DNA from: Cyclobacteriaceae bacterium
GTDB lineage: Bacteria; Bacteroidota; Bacteroidia; Cytophagales; Cyclobacteriaceae
Direction: 5' to 3'
DNA: 56,673 nucleotides
NCBI GenBank assembly: GCA_012033595.1
Contig: JAAUQL010000028.1
Location: 1-56,673 of the forward strand
The notes under the pieces were generated by a model. It was not told where the DNA came from. It saw only the letters and a list, made by a program, of their open reading frames with translations, and ran no database searches. Shown piece by piece: positions 9,369 to 19,621 of the stretch. The position numbers and the translations under genes were made by a program. Position 1 is the first letter of the stretch. Each line of letters starts with the position of its first letter.

Positions 9369-10625
9369 GTGAACGATTCAGAAATTCAAAGTATAAAAGC
9401 AAGGTTTGGGATTATAGGCAATTCGCCCTTGCTCAACCATGCCATCGAAGTTGCCAGCCAGGTGGCTCCCACAGATATGACGGTGCTAATCTCCGGCGAG
9501 AGTGGCAGTGGCAAAGAATCATTTTCAAAAATAATCCACCACCTAAGCCCTCGAAAGCATGGCAAATTTATCGCCATCAACTGCGGCGCCATACCTGAAG
9601 GCACCATAGATTCCGAATTGTTTGGCCATGAAAAAGGATCCTTTACAGGAGCTCACGAATCGCGCAAAGGATATTTTGAAGTCACCAACGGAGGCACCAT
9701 ATTTCTGGATGAAATTGGCGAAATGCCGTTGGCCACTCAGGCAAGGCTGCTAAGGGTGTTGGAGTATGGCGAATTTATAAAGGTTGGTTCATCGAAAGTG
9801 CAAAAAACCGACGTTCGAGTAGTGGCTGCCACCAATGTAAACCTGCTCGATTCGGTAGAAAACGGCAAATTCAGGCAAGATTTGTACTATAGGCTCAACA
9901 CCGTACCCATCTATGTGCCACCCTTGCGCGAGCGCGGCGCTGACATAGAGTTGCTCTTCAGGAAATTTGCCGCTGATTTTTCTGAAAAATATAAAGTAAA
10001 GCCGCTTTCACTTACCGAAAATGCCAAAATCGCCCTCTCCAAATATCGTTTCCCCGGCAACATTAGGCAGCTAAAAAACCTGGTAGAGCAAATATCGGTA
10101 TTGGAAATGGAGCGGGAAATCAATACGGACAAAATCTTGAAATACCTGCCGGCAGACAGCAACTACCTGCCCGCTTTGTACAGACAGAATCAACAGGAAG
10201 ACAAAGCCGGACTCTCTGAACGCGATCTGCTATACAAAATATTGTTTGATATGCGCAAAGATGTGAACGACCTCAAAAAACTGGTGCACAACATGATCAA
10301 TGAAGATATTATCGACCGCGACGGCATCGATAGTGCGCTCATGGAAAGCTATAGAAATGCCGCAGAATCTACTTCAGGCAAAGAAAACCTGCCTGCTCCC
10401 TATGTACTCAAAAACCCGGAACCAGACTACGATTTTGACAACATCGAAGACATCTCGCACGAAACCGAGCGTGATGAATCGCTATCGATAGAGGCCAAAG
10501 AAAAAGAATTGATAATAAAAGCATTGCGCAAAAACAATAATAGAAGAAAATATGCTGCCAAAGACCTGGGGATTTCTGAGCGTACATTATATAGAAAAAT
10601 CAAACAATTTGAAATTGATGATTAA
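9369..10625 (+). CDS. Sigma-54-interacting transcriptional activator (AAA+ and Fis HTH, no sensor domain)
   Basis: A 418-residue activator of RpoN-dependent promoters. It begins almost directly with the AAA+ domain: Walker A GESGSGKE near residue 42, the sigma-54 contact loop as GSFTGA (consensus GAFTGA), Walker B GGTIFLDEIGEMP, and arginine-finger region FRQDLYYRLN. A linker of about 130 residues follows, then a Fis-type helix-turn-helix at the C-terminus (KYAAKDLGISERTLYRKIKQF). There is no receiver, GAF or PAS domain, so activity must be set by expression level, by the linker, or by a partner. The start is a GTG seven bases after miaB. Its end overlaps the lptE start by eight bases. Confidence 0.93.
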   Translation: MNDSEIQSIKARFGIIGNSPLLNHAIEVASQVAPTDMTVLISGESGSGKESFSKIIHHLSPRKHGKFIAINCGAIPEGTIDSELFGHEKGSFTGAHESRKGYFEVTNGGTIFLDEIGEMPLATQARLLRVLEYGEFIKVGSSKVQKTDVRVVAATNVNLLDSVENGKFRQDLYYRLNTVPIYVPPLRERGADIELLFRKFAADFSEKYKVKPLSLTENAKIALSKYRFPGNIRQLKNLVEQISVLEMEREINTDKILKYLPADSNYLPALYRQNQQEDKAGLSERDLLYKILFDMRKDVNDLKKLVHNMINEDIIDRDGIDSALMESYRNAAESTSGKENLPAPYVLKNPEPDYDFDNIEDISHETERDESLSIEAKEKELIIKALRKNNNRRKYAAKDLGISERTLYRKIKQFEIDD

Positions 10626-11148
10626 ACAGGCCATACTTCTTTTATTAGCGGTGCTGAGCTTTAGTTCTTGTGGGGTGTATTCTTTCACCGGAGCCAACAT
10701 TTCGCCCGATATCAAAACCATTTCGATTCAGACGTTCTATGACGAAGTAGGTACCGGGCCGCCCAACCTAAGCCAGCTCTTTACAGAAAAGATCAAAGAC
10801 TATTACCAACAAAATACCAGCCTTAGCCTGGTGCCTTCGGAAGGCGACCTGCAACTGGAAGGCAGCATATCGGGCTACAGGCTCACTCCTATGGCGCCTA
10901 AATCGGGTGGAAGCCAAAATTTTGCCGATGCCGACATAGCTGCACTGCAAAGATTGACAATTACGGTGAAAGTGACGTACTTGAACACCCAGGACGACAG
11001 CTATGACTTTGACAATCAAAGTTTCTCCTTTTACCAGGATTACGATCCTGAAAAAGAGGATTTCAATAACATAGAAGCTACCCTGGTGGAAGAAATCTAC
11101 GATGCCATCATCCTGGATATTTTTAATGCCTCTGTCGCAAACTGGTAA
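10618..11148 (+). CDS. lptE: LPS assembly lipoprotein LptE family protein
   Basis: A 176-residue lipoprotein of the Bacteroidota LptE-like family. Its lipobox ends in LSFSSC with Cys18, followed by GVYSFTG, the usual start of this family. LptE plugs the LptD barrel that places lipopolysaccharide in the outer leaflet. The ATG at 10618 is preferred to upstream in-frame codons because it places the signal peptide at the N-terminus and gives the eight-base overlap with the preceding activator gene. The next gene begins five bases after the stop. Confidence 0.9.
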   Translation: MIKQAILLLLAVLSFSSCGVYSFTGANISPDIKTISIQTFYDEVGTGPPNLSQLFTEKIKDYYQQNTSLSLVPSEGDLQLEGSISGYRLTPMAPKSGGSQNFADADIAALQRLTITVKVTYLNTQDDSYDFDNQSFSFYQDYDPEKEDFNNIEATLVEEIYDAIILDIFNASVANW

Positions 11149-11153
11149 ATTTT

Positions 11154-12176
11154 ATGATTGACGTGGAAAAAAGCAGAATAAATATATTGCTCCATCAACC
11201 TTCAAAAGCTGAATACAGCGATATTGGACTTCTGGAAACAGAAATACGCAAGTATCCCTATGCCCAGTTTTTGCGTGTGTTGCTGGCCAAGGTGCACTTC
11301 GAACTTGACACTTCTGAAAAAAACCAAAAACTCACCAGTGCGGCCATTTATTCTGCTGACCGGTCAATACTTAAAAAAATCATTCAGGAAAATGGCTATC
11401 TGGAAAATATCCAGGCCATAGAGCCAATGCAAGACCAAGCGCCGGCGGCAATTCCCGCGACAGAATTAAAAGGAGCAGTCGCAGCTACAGCACCTATTCC
11501 GCCAGCACAAGAAGAATCTGTTCCGCATCAAAATGTAGTGCAGGACAGTTCATCGATATTTGCCGAAGTGCTCAAAAATCTGGAGAAGTTGAAAGCCCTG
11601 CGCCAACAATTTCAGTTTCTGGAGTTAAATGACCAAGCAGATGAGGTTGACACCAAAGTGGTAAGCGAAGCGCAGAATGAAAAAAATATAACCGAAGTTG
11701 CCGAATCGCCCAAGCCCACCAACCCGGGCAAATCACAGGAGCGTGAAAGTCCCACACCAAAGAAGACAGAGCAAAAAAAGAAAAAACGCGATGAATTGTG
11801 GCAGCAGGACGAATTGCTGGACAGCGAGGTGAATGTTTTTTTTCTGAAAGAAATAGAACAAAAAAAAGAAAGCCTCGAAAGGCCGGCAACTGACAAACAC
11901 CTGGCACAAAATGAAATCATAGAACGATTTATCATAGACCAGCCCAGTATTGGCAGTGTAAAAAAAGAAAGCGATAAGACCGCAGAACAAATCAACCGCG
12001 ATCTGGCCGATAAAAGCACGAGGTTCAATGACGAGCTGGTATCGGAAAACCTGGCGATCATCTTGCTGAAACAGGGGAAGAAAGAGCGTGCAGTCGATAT
12101 TTATAAAAAATTAATTTGGAGATTACCGCAAAAAAAGGCTTACTTTGCGGCTCGAATTGAAGAAATTAACAAATAG
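11154..12176 (+). CDS. Conserved Bacteroidota protein with a C-terminal tetratricopeptide motif
   Basis: A 340-residue protein of unknown function between lptE and secG, a position where I recall similar genes in related genomes. The N-terminal 90 residues form a helical region (IDVEKSRINILLHQP through AKVHFELDTSEKN). The middle is rich in Ala, Pro, Glu and Lys and looks disordered. The last 40 residues contain a TPR-like helix pair (LVSENLAIILLKQGKKERAVDIYKKL). There is no signal peptide. It is co-transcribed with its neighbours (gap of 5 bases on both sides). A scaffold role in envelope biogenesis is a guess from context only. Confidence 0.75.
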   Translation: MIDVEKSRINILLHQPSKAEYSDIGLLETEIRKYPYAQFLRVLLAKVHFELDTSEKNQKLTSAAIYSADRSILKKIIQENGYLENIQAIEPMQDQAPAAIPATELKGAVAATAPIPPAQEESVPHQNVVQDSSSIFAEVLKNLEKLKALRQQFQFLELNDQADEVDTKVVSEAQNEKNITEVAESPKPTNPGKSQERESPTPKKTEQKKKKRDELWQQDELLDSEVNVFFLKEIEQKKESLERPATDKHLAQNEIIERFIIDQPSIGSVKKESDKTAEQINRDLADKSTRFNDELVSENLAIILLKQGKKERAVDIYKKLIWRLPQKKAYFAARIEEINK

Positions 12177-12181
12177 TTCAC

Positions 12182-12574
12182 ATGTTTACATTCATTATCA
12201 CCCTTATAATCATCTCAGCCTTGTTATTGGTTTTAGTCGTATTGGCCCAAAACTCCAAAGGCGGTGGATTGTCCAGCCAGTTTGGCGGGGGGGGCACCAG
12301 CCAGGTGATGGGTGTAAAACGAACCGGCGACCTCCTGGAAAAAATGACCTGGGGTTTGGCCATTTCCATTATTGTGCTTAGCCTGGCTTCTCACATCTAT
12401 CTCAAAAGCTATACGCCAAACCCTGGAATGAGCAGCCCAACGCTTGAGCGTGCCGAAGAGCAAACCATCCTTCCTCCTGCCAGCAACAGCTTGCCTATAG
12501 AAGGTTCCGAAATCGAAACTGACGACGAAAATTCTTTCGAAGGTCTAATCGAAGAAGAAGGAGAAGAAGAATAA
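12182..12574 (+). CDS. secG: Preprotein translocase subunit SecG
   Basis: A small membrane subunit of the SecYEG channel, 130 residues. Two transmembrane helices (about residues 2-22 and 57-75) flank the conserved loop VVLAQNSKGGGLSSQFGGGGTSQVMGVKRTGD. The acidic C-terminal tail (many Glu) is typical of Bacteroidota SecG and longer than in Enterobacteria. It is the last gene of the miaB operon. Confidence 0.95.
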   Translation: MFTFIITLIIISALLLVLVVLAQNSKGGGLSSQFGGGGTSQVMGVKRTGDLLEKMTWGLAISIIVLSLASHIYLKSYTPNPGMSSPTLERAEEQTILPPASNSLPIEGSEIETDDENSFEGLIEEEGEEE

Positions 12575-13068
12575 TCCATTTTCATAAGCTTCCGGATTTT
12601 TTACCACTCGCTTTCGCTAAAAAGCGATACTTTTAGTGTTGTGCTAAGCGCCGTGTCACAGTGTGAGCTGGTGCTTCCTCCATATTGCCGATATGCATAC
12701 CTGATTTTCTGCCGGATCAGCATATGCCAGGGAGTAACCTGGTGAGACTACTGATGTCAGGTTTACCTGTCGGAACACACACAACCCAGCGCTATAGTGC
12801 ACCATAAAACCCGCAAAGGTGACTGCACCTGGCCAGCCCATAATCCCGCAAGCCCGCTTGCCGTCACTGCCAATGTAGAGTGACCCTAACCCCCATTTCC
12901 CCATCTTGTCAGATTAAAAAATTGTCATCAGAAGCTTATTGTCAGTCATTTTTTTTGAATCATGCAAAATTGGCAGGCTTGACGCATAAAAATATGTCAA
13001 TTTGCGATTGGCATAGGAAATGCAATAGCGATGACTGATTTAAAACAAACCTTAATTTTTATAACAAA
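12575..13068. other. 494-base intergenic region with a structured, inverted-repeat-bounded island
   Basis: Between secG and groS lies a block that looks more GC-rich than its flanks. A perfect nine-base inverted repeat bounds it: ATAAGCTTC at 12584-12592 and GAAGCTTAT at 12931-12939. Inside are several short hairpins, such as CCAGG/CCTGG near 12730, CAGGT/ACCTG near 12759 and CAAGC/GCTTG near 12850. An 82-codon frame on the minus strand (12656-12904) has no recognisable motif. I see no CIRCE operator before groS. The part next to groS (12979-13004) contains TTGACG and TCAATTTG, a weak promoter-like pair. Confidence 0.45.
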
Positions 13069-13347
13069 ATGTCGAAAGTAAATATCAAACCACTAGCAGA
13101 CAGAGTTCTGGTAGAACCTGCTGAAGCCGAAGAAAAAACTGCTTCTGGAATTATTATCCCTGACACTGCAAAAGAGAAACCTCAAAAAGGTAAGGTCGTG
13201 GCAGTGGGCAATGGTAAAAAGGATGAACCTATGACTGTAAAAGTTGGTGATGCCGTACTTTATGGTAAATATTCCGGAACGGAAATTACAGTAGAAGGCA
13301 ATGATTATCTGATCATGAGAGAATCAGACATTTTAGCTATCCTTTAA
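13069..13347 (+). CDS. groS: Co-chaperonin GroES
   Basis: A 92-residue Cpn10 that caps the GroEL chamber. It shows the family pattern from [23 protein letters not shown], the mobile loop, through to [13 protein letters not shown] at the C-terminus. Its usual partner groL starts 30 bases later. No HrcA/CIRCE repeat was seen upstream, so heat control, if present, uses another mechanism such as an alternative sigma factor. Confidence 0.97.
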   Translation: MSKVNIKPLADRVLVEPAEAEEKTASGIIIPDTAKEKPQKGKVVAVGNGKKDEPMTVKVGDAVLYGKYSGTEITVEGNDYLIMRESDILAIL

Positions 13348-13371
13348 AAAATTTTTAAATTCAAAACATAA

Positions 13372-15012
<1,641 letters not shown>

Positions 15013-15036
15013 TCCCTGCCCCTTATAGATTTAAAC

Positions 15037-15064
15037 AAAAAAGCCTCCTCGTGAGGCTTTTTTT
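15037..15064 (+). terminator. Intrinsic terminator after groL
   Basis: AAGCCTC (15041-15047) pairs with GAGGCTT (15053-15059) around a five-base loop. The stem is preceded by an A tract and followed by a T tract, so it could work in both directions. It separates groSL from lhgO. Confidence 0.92.
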
Positions 15065-15149
15065 GTTATTCCAACCATTTTCGGCTTACGTACCACGCTA
15101 TTTTTCAAAATCTGACAGAAAATTTTTCCCTTCCTAAAAACTATTACCA

Positions 15150-15157
15150 TAAATTTG
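15150..15157 (+). promoter_or_regulatory. Bacteroidota -7 promoter element before lhgO
   Basis: TAAATTTG matches TAnnTTTG and lies 24 bases before the lhgO start. A TTG at -33 is not evident. Confidence 0.45.
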
Positions 15158-15180
15158 CGCAACTTTTTAAAATACAAAAT

Positions 15181-16383
15181 ATGGCCCGGATGCACGATGT
15201 AATTGTTGTTGGAGGCGGTATAGTTGGTCTGGCTACCGCACTGAAATTGTTAGAGAAAAAACCGGATATCAAGCTTTTGCTCCTGGAAAAAGAAGACAAG
15301 CTGAGCGCTCACCAAACGGGCAACAACAGCGGGGTGATTCACTCGGGTATTTACTATAAGCCGGGCAGCCTAAAAGCAGTGAACTGCCGCAAAGGATACC
15401 GCATGTTGTTGGACTTCTGCGATACGCACGGCATCAAATATGAACTGTGTGGAAAAGTGATCGTGGCTACCGACCAAAGACAGCTGGCCGCTCTGGACAC
15501 ATTGTACGAAAGAGGCATACAAAATGGGCTGCAAGGTTTAAAGCGGATCAGTAAAGAGGAACTGGCGCAAATAGAACCGCACGTAGCAGCCATTTCGGCA
15601 TTGCAAGTACCAGAGACAGGCATCATCGACTACAAGGAGGTGTCGGCTAAATATGCCGAAATTATCCAGCAAAAAGGAGGTGAGATCCATACTTCTGAAA
15701 AAGTTGTGAACATCACCCTTCAAAAAGAATCGCTGGTGGTAGAGAGCAGCAAACGCAAATACGAATGCAAATTATTGGTCAACTGCTCGGGTTTATATTC
15801 CGATAAGGTGGCCAAAATGACCGGTCAGCAAATCGATGTGAAGATCATCCCGTTTAGAGGCGAGTACTTTAAAGTGAAAAAAGAGAAGCACTACCTGGTG
15901 AACAACCTCATCTATCCGGTGCCCGATCCCGCCTTTCCCTTTCTAGGGGTACATTTTACCAGAATGATTGGAGGAGGAATAGAAGCCGGCCCCAATGCAG
16001 TATTGGCTTTTGCCCGCGAAGGCTACAAAAAACTAAAAATCAACTTCCTAGAGCTTGCCGAAACACTGATGTGGCCGGGATTTCAAAAAGTGGCCGCCAA
16101 ATACTGGAGCACCGGATTTGGCGAGATGTACCGCTCCTTTAGCAAAAGTGCGTTTACCAAAGCGTTGCAACATTTGATTCCGGAAATCGAAAAAGACGAT
16201 CTGGAAGATGGAGGTGCGGGCATCAGGGCACAAGCCTGCCGACGCGATGGCACACTAATCGATGATTTCCTGATCTATGAAAATAAATACGCCGTGAATG
16301 TATGCAATGCCCCATCGCCTGCCGCTACCTCCTCGCTGGCCATCGGAGATACCATTTCAGATATCATTGTAAAGCGTATTTGA
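15181..16383 (+). CDS. lhgO: L-2-hydroxyglutarate oxidase
   Basis: A 400-residue FAD enzyme that oxidises L-2-hydroxyglutarate to 2-oxoglutarate, repairing a side product of central metabolism. The FAD-binding motif VVGGGIVGLATALKLLE is at the N-terminus. LhgO-type blocks follow: HQTGNNSGVIHSGIYYKPGS, PETGIIDYKEVSAKYA, and the C-terminal AGIRAQACRRDGTLIDDF and NAPSPAATSSLAIG. It passes electrons to the quinone pool in characterised members. The length is normal. It starts just after a TAnnTTTG element and is followed closely by the ThiF-like gene. Confidence 0.93.
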   Translation: MARMHDVIVVGGGIVGLATALKLLEKKPDIKLLLLEKEDKLSAHQTGNNSGVIHSGIYYKPGSLKAVNCRKGYRMLLDFCDTHGIKYELCGKVIVATDQRQLAALDTLYERGIQNGLQGLKRISKEELAQIEPHVAAISALQVPETGIIDYKEVSAKYAEIIQQKGGEIHTSEKVVNITLQKESLVVESSKRKYECKLLVNCSGLYSDKVAKMTGQQIDVKIIPFRGEYFKVKKEKHYLVNNLIYPVPDPAFPFLGVHFTRMIGGGIEAGPNAVLAFAREGYKKLKINFLELAETLMWPGFQKVAAKYWSTGFGEMYRSFSKSAFTKALQHLIPEIEKDDLEDGGAGIRAQACRRDGTLIDDFLIYENKYAVNVCNAPSPAATSSLAIGDTISDIIVKRI

Positions 16384-16389
16384 GCCTGA

Positions 16390-17645
16390 TTGCCCCAAAA
16401 AAGCATAACTGCTCACCCTAAATTTGTATGGGATTTAGCAAAGCAAGCCTCCGGGATTCTAAAAATTTGCCTTAATTTAGCCAAATGCAAAAAGGAAGAC
16501 CCGGTTTTTTCTGATGTTGAATTGCTGCGCTATGGCCGACATATCGCATTGCCGGAGTTTGGCATAAAGGGGCAGGAAAAGCTTAAAAAATCAAGTGTAC
16601 TGGTGGTAGGCGCCGGGGGCTTGGGCTGCCCGCTGCTGTTGTACCTGGCCGCTGCCGGAGTAGGTGCTATCGGCATCATCGATGATGATGTGGTCGATTT
16701 GTCTAATCTGCAAAGGCAGGTGCTCTTTACCGTAGATGATCTTGGCCAACCCAAAGCCACCTGTGCGGCAAAAAGGCTATTTCAAATCAATCCGGAAATT
16801 AAAATTACCCCCATCATTAAAAGGCTTGATGCAAACAATGCCTTAGAAATATTGGCCCGATATGATGTAGTGGCCGATGGCACAGACAATTTTCCCTCCC
16901 GCTACCTGATCAACGATGCCTGCGTTCTGCTGCAAAAAACCAATGTACATGCTTCCATATTTCGATTCGAAGGTCAGGTGGCGGTATTCAATCATTTGCA
17001 CGCAGACGGCAGCAGGGGACCCAACTACCGCGATGTATTCCCTGCCCCACCGCCTGAGGGGCTTGTGCCCGATTGTGCAACTGCAGGAGTTTTGGGTGTG
17101 TTGCCGGGCATTATCGGCAGCATTCAGGCCAGCGAAGTGATCAAGGTACTTAGCGGTATTGGGGAGAGCCTCGCAGGGAGACTACTGATCTTCGATGCTT
17201 TGCACATGGAAACCCGAAGCATGAAAATCAGGAAAAACCCGGCGCTTGCGCCCATTACCGAACTGATAGATTATGAGTTTTTTTGCCATAGCCAGGATGC
17301 CTCAAAAATAGAGGGCGATGCAGCAAACCCGCACATCATTAGTCCACAAGTGCTGCATTTACTCATAGGCAATATTTCCAAATCGATTCAACTCATTGAT
17401 GTGCGCGAAAGCCATGAATATGCACAGGGCAACCTTGGCGGCATGTCGATTCCCTTGTATCAGCTCGTTGACAATATTCATAAAATACCCAGGGATATTC
17501 CGGTGGTGTGTATTTGCCGCAGCGGAATGCGCAGCCAAAAAGCAATGGAACTATTAAAGAAAAAAGGGTTTATGAATGTGAAAATCTGCGGGGAGGACTG
17601 AGTGCCTGGGTAGCAGAGGTGGATAAAAATTTCCCTTTGGCATAG
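16390..17645 (+). CDS. MoeB/ThiF-type adenylyltransferase fused to a rhodanese domain (frame interrupted near the 3' end)
   Basis: An E1-like enzyme that adenylates the C-terminus of a sulfur-carrier protein (MoaD/ThiS type) and probably hands on sulfur through its rhodanese domain, as in MoeZ/MOCS3. The ATP motif VVGAGGLGCP, the catalytic-cysteine region VPDCATAGVLGVLPG and the NFPSRYLINDACV block are clear. The rhodanese loop Cys is in VVCICRSGMRS. The unbroken frame ends at 17601 with a truncated rhodanese. One extra G in the G4 run 17590-17593 restores the normal ending GGLSAWVAEVDKNFPLA and a stop at 17643-17645. The start is uncertain: the frame begins at a TTG at 16390, while an ATG at 16485 would fit the family better but is out of frame next to another A run (16489-16493). 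Confidence 0.82.
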
Positions 17646-17691
17646 CCTCTATTCGCTGCCCTCGTGAGCAGTCTTCAATCTATCGAGGCCG

Positions 17692-19355
17692 TTAAACCTC
17701 GGCGTATTTCACCCTGCCATCCACAAAGTACATATCTACCTCTCCTTTGCTTTTGGCATTTATTTTACCTCGCGGGGTAAAGAAAAATTTGTCCTTTACA
17801 TATTTATAAGTATCGCCGGAAATATTTATTTTTCCCGCCTCTCCGCTACTTTCCATCCGGCTGGCCACATTTACGGCATCTCCCCAAATGTCGTAGGCAA
17901 ATTTCTTTTGTCCCACCACGCCAGCCACCACCGGGCCAGTATTGATGCCAATACGAATTTCGAAAAACGGTTCTTTGCGCAATTCCTTTTCACGCCTGCG
18001 TTTATCCATATAGTTGCGTACCCGCAAGGCTATTTTAATGATGTCTTCCGGATTGGTTTCATTGGGCAGCGGCACGCCACCTGCGCACATGTAGCCATCG
18101 CCTATGGTTTTTATTTTCTCCACACATTTTCTTTGGACTTCCAGTTCGTATTGCTCAATGATCTGGTCAAAAGCCACAAAACATTCGTCGAGTTCGCGTA
18201 CAATCTCGCCCGGGCTCATTTGAGCGGCTATGGTTGTAAAACCCTTGAAATCGGTAAACATGATGGTCACCAGCTTATAGTAACGTGGCATCACTTTCTT
18301 GTTTTTTCGCAGTTCATCCGCTACCGGTGCCGGCAAAATATTCAATAATAAGGCATTGGTTCGCTCCTGCTCGGCTTTGAGTTCCTGTTGTCTTTTTTCT
18401 ATTTCCGATTTTTGCTTGAGTATTTGTTTGTTTTGAGTTTCCAGTTTCCTGTTGGTCCTCCTCTTGTATTGATTGGCCACAATAGCCACGACCAAAAAAA
18501 CAAAAATGACCCCGATACCGCCAAACATGAGTTTCCTTTCCAGCTTGTTTTGCTCGATAATGGCAAGATTTTTCTCAGCTATTGCATTTTGATTTTCCAA
18601 TTCGAGGGTTTTGTTTTTAATCTCAACTTTCGTTAGCTCCAGTTCTGTTTTTGCATTTCGTTGGTCGTGGCGAGTTTTTCTATTTTATCCACCGACTGAG
18701 CCAGCGAGTCTTTCGAAATAAAAAATTCGAGGTAATTTTTGTGGATAGAGGCATAATAGGCCTCATTGGCTTCGTCATCGAGTTCGGCAAAATTTTGCAT
18801 GAGCAGATCGCTGCTCTCCAGGGCCAGGTCGTTGTACAGGTTTTTTTGAGCGTAGCGCAAAGCGAGCTTCAGTGCATTTACAGATTCTTTGTATTCACCA
18901 ATGATGTACTCCGCTTCGCCGCCATGAATCAGTGCCATTACATCTTCGTAGCTGCCTTCCATATTGGCCTTTTTAAAGAGGTTGTGCGAACGTTGCAGGC
19001 TCTTGATGCAGTCTTTAAGATATCGCTGCTCTTCGTCCATGGCATATTTGCCCGATTCGGCCATATGCTTTTCCATAATGCCTTCTTTGTAGGTAGCCCG
19101 GGCTTCCAATATGATTCTATCTGCTTTGTTGGCATTGGTAGCGGCATAGCCGTAGTATTTTTTTGCCACGGCCAGGTCTTCCTGCTTCACATAGTAGTCG
19201 GCAATTTTAAAAGCCAGCAAGGCAGCCTTTCCTTCCTCTTTGTTTTCGGCAAGCTGGTGATAATGCGTGATGGAATCAGAAACAGAAAAATGCTGCGCTT
19301 GCGCGAATAAAGAAAAAAGCAAAGGCAAATAGCATAAAAAATATTTTTTCATCAT
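17692..19355 (-). CDS. TPR sensor class III nucleotide cyclase (frame interrupted once)
   Basis: A membrane-anchored cyclase of about 554 residues after repair. It has a signal peptide (MMKKYFLCYLPLLFSLFAQAQ), a periplasmic TPR-like helical region of some 200 residues, one transmembrane helix (MFGGIGVIFVFLVVAIVANQY), a coiled coil, and a class III cyclase domain. The metal-binding aspartates are in FTDFKGFT and KTIGDGY. The Lys of KTIGDG and the Asp of YDIWGDAVN are the adenine-selecting pair, and the Arg of NVASRMES is present, so the predicted product is cAMP. The two segments meet at a T5 run (18648-18652); one added base turns a premature stop into the heptad sequence EMQKTELELTKVE. It is divergent from the HD-PycTM gene 266 bases away. 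Confidence 0.85.
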
Positions 19356-19621
19356 CGATACTTGATCTTTATTTCCGGTCTGGTGACCGGGGTCATAATT
19401 TACGCCCCCCAATCAGAAGCGTGCCCAAATATCTGTATTTATTCAGGAACATATAAATATTTTAAAGTCCAATGCAGATACTTGTAAGTATTCAGGCCGA
19501 TTTGTTGTTTAGTAAATGTTCGATGAGTTTTTGGGGAACAGTGAAGCCATGCCAGCCGTATAGCTATTAGCCGAAATATTTTTATATTCCCCCTTTATTT
19601 GAATAAGCATAATACCACAGC

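Noticed and set aside
12656-12904. 82-codon open frame on the minus strand between secG and groS
   Set aside because: No recognisable motif, no ribosome binding site, and it lies within a hairpin-rich stretch. I treat it as non-coding.
12656-12904. Faint resemblance of this stretch to the E. coli lac promoter/operator region (cloning-vector contamination)
   Set aside because: Only short, gapped matches by eye (for example ATGCT..TCCGGC); no block long enough to support it.
12940-13068. CIRCE operator (HrcA) before groS
   Set aside because: No TTAGCACTC-N9-GAGTGCTAA repeat is present; only a single GTGCTAA half-like sequence occurs far upstream.
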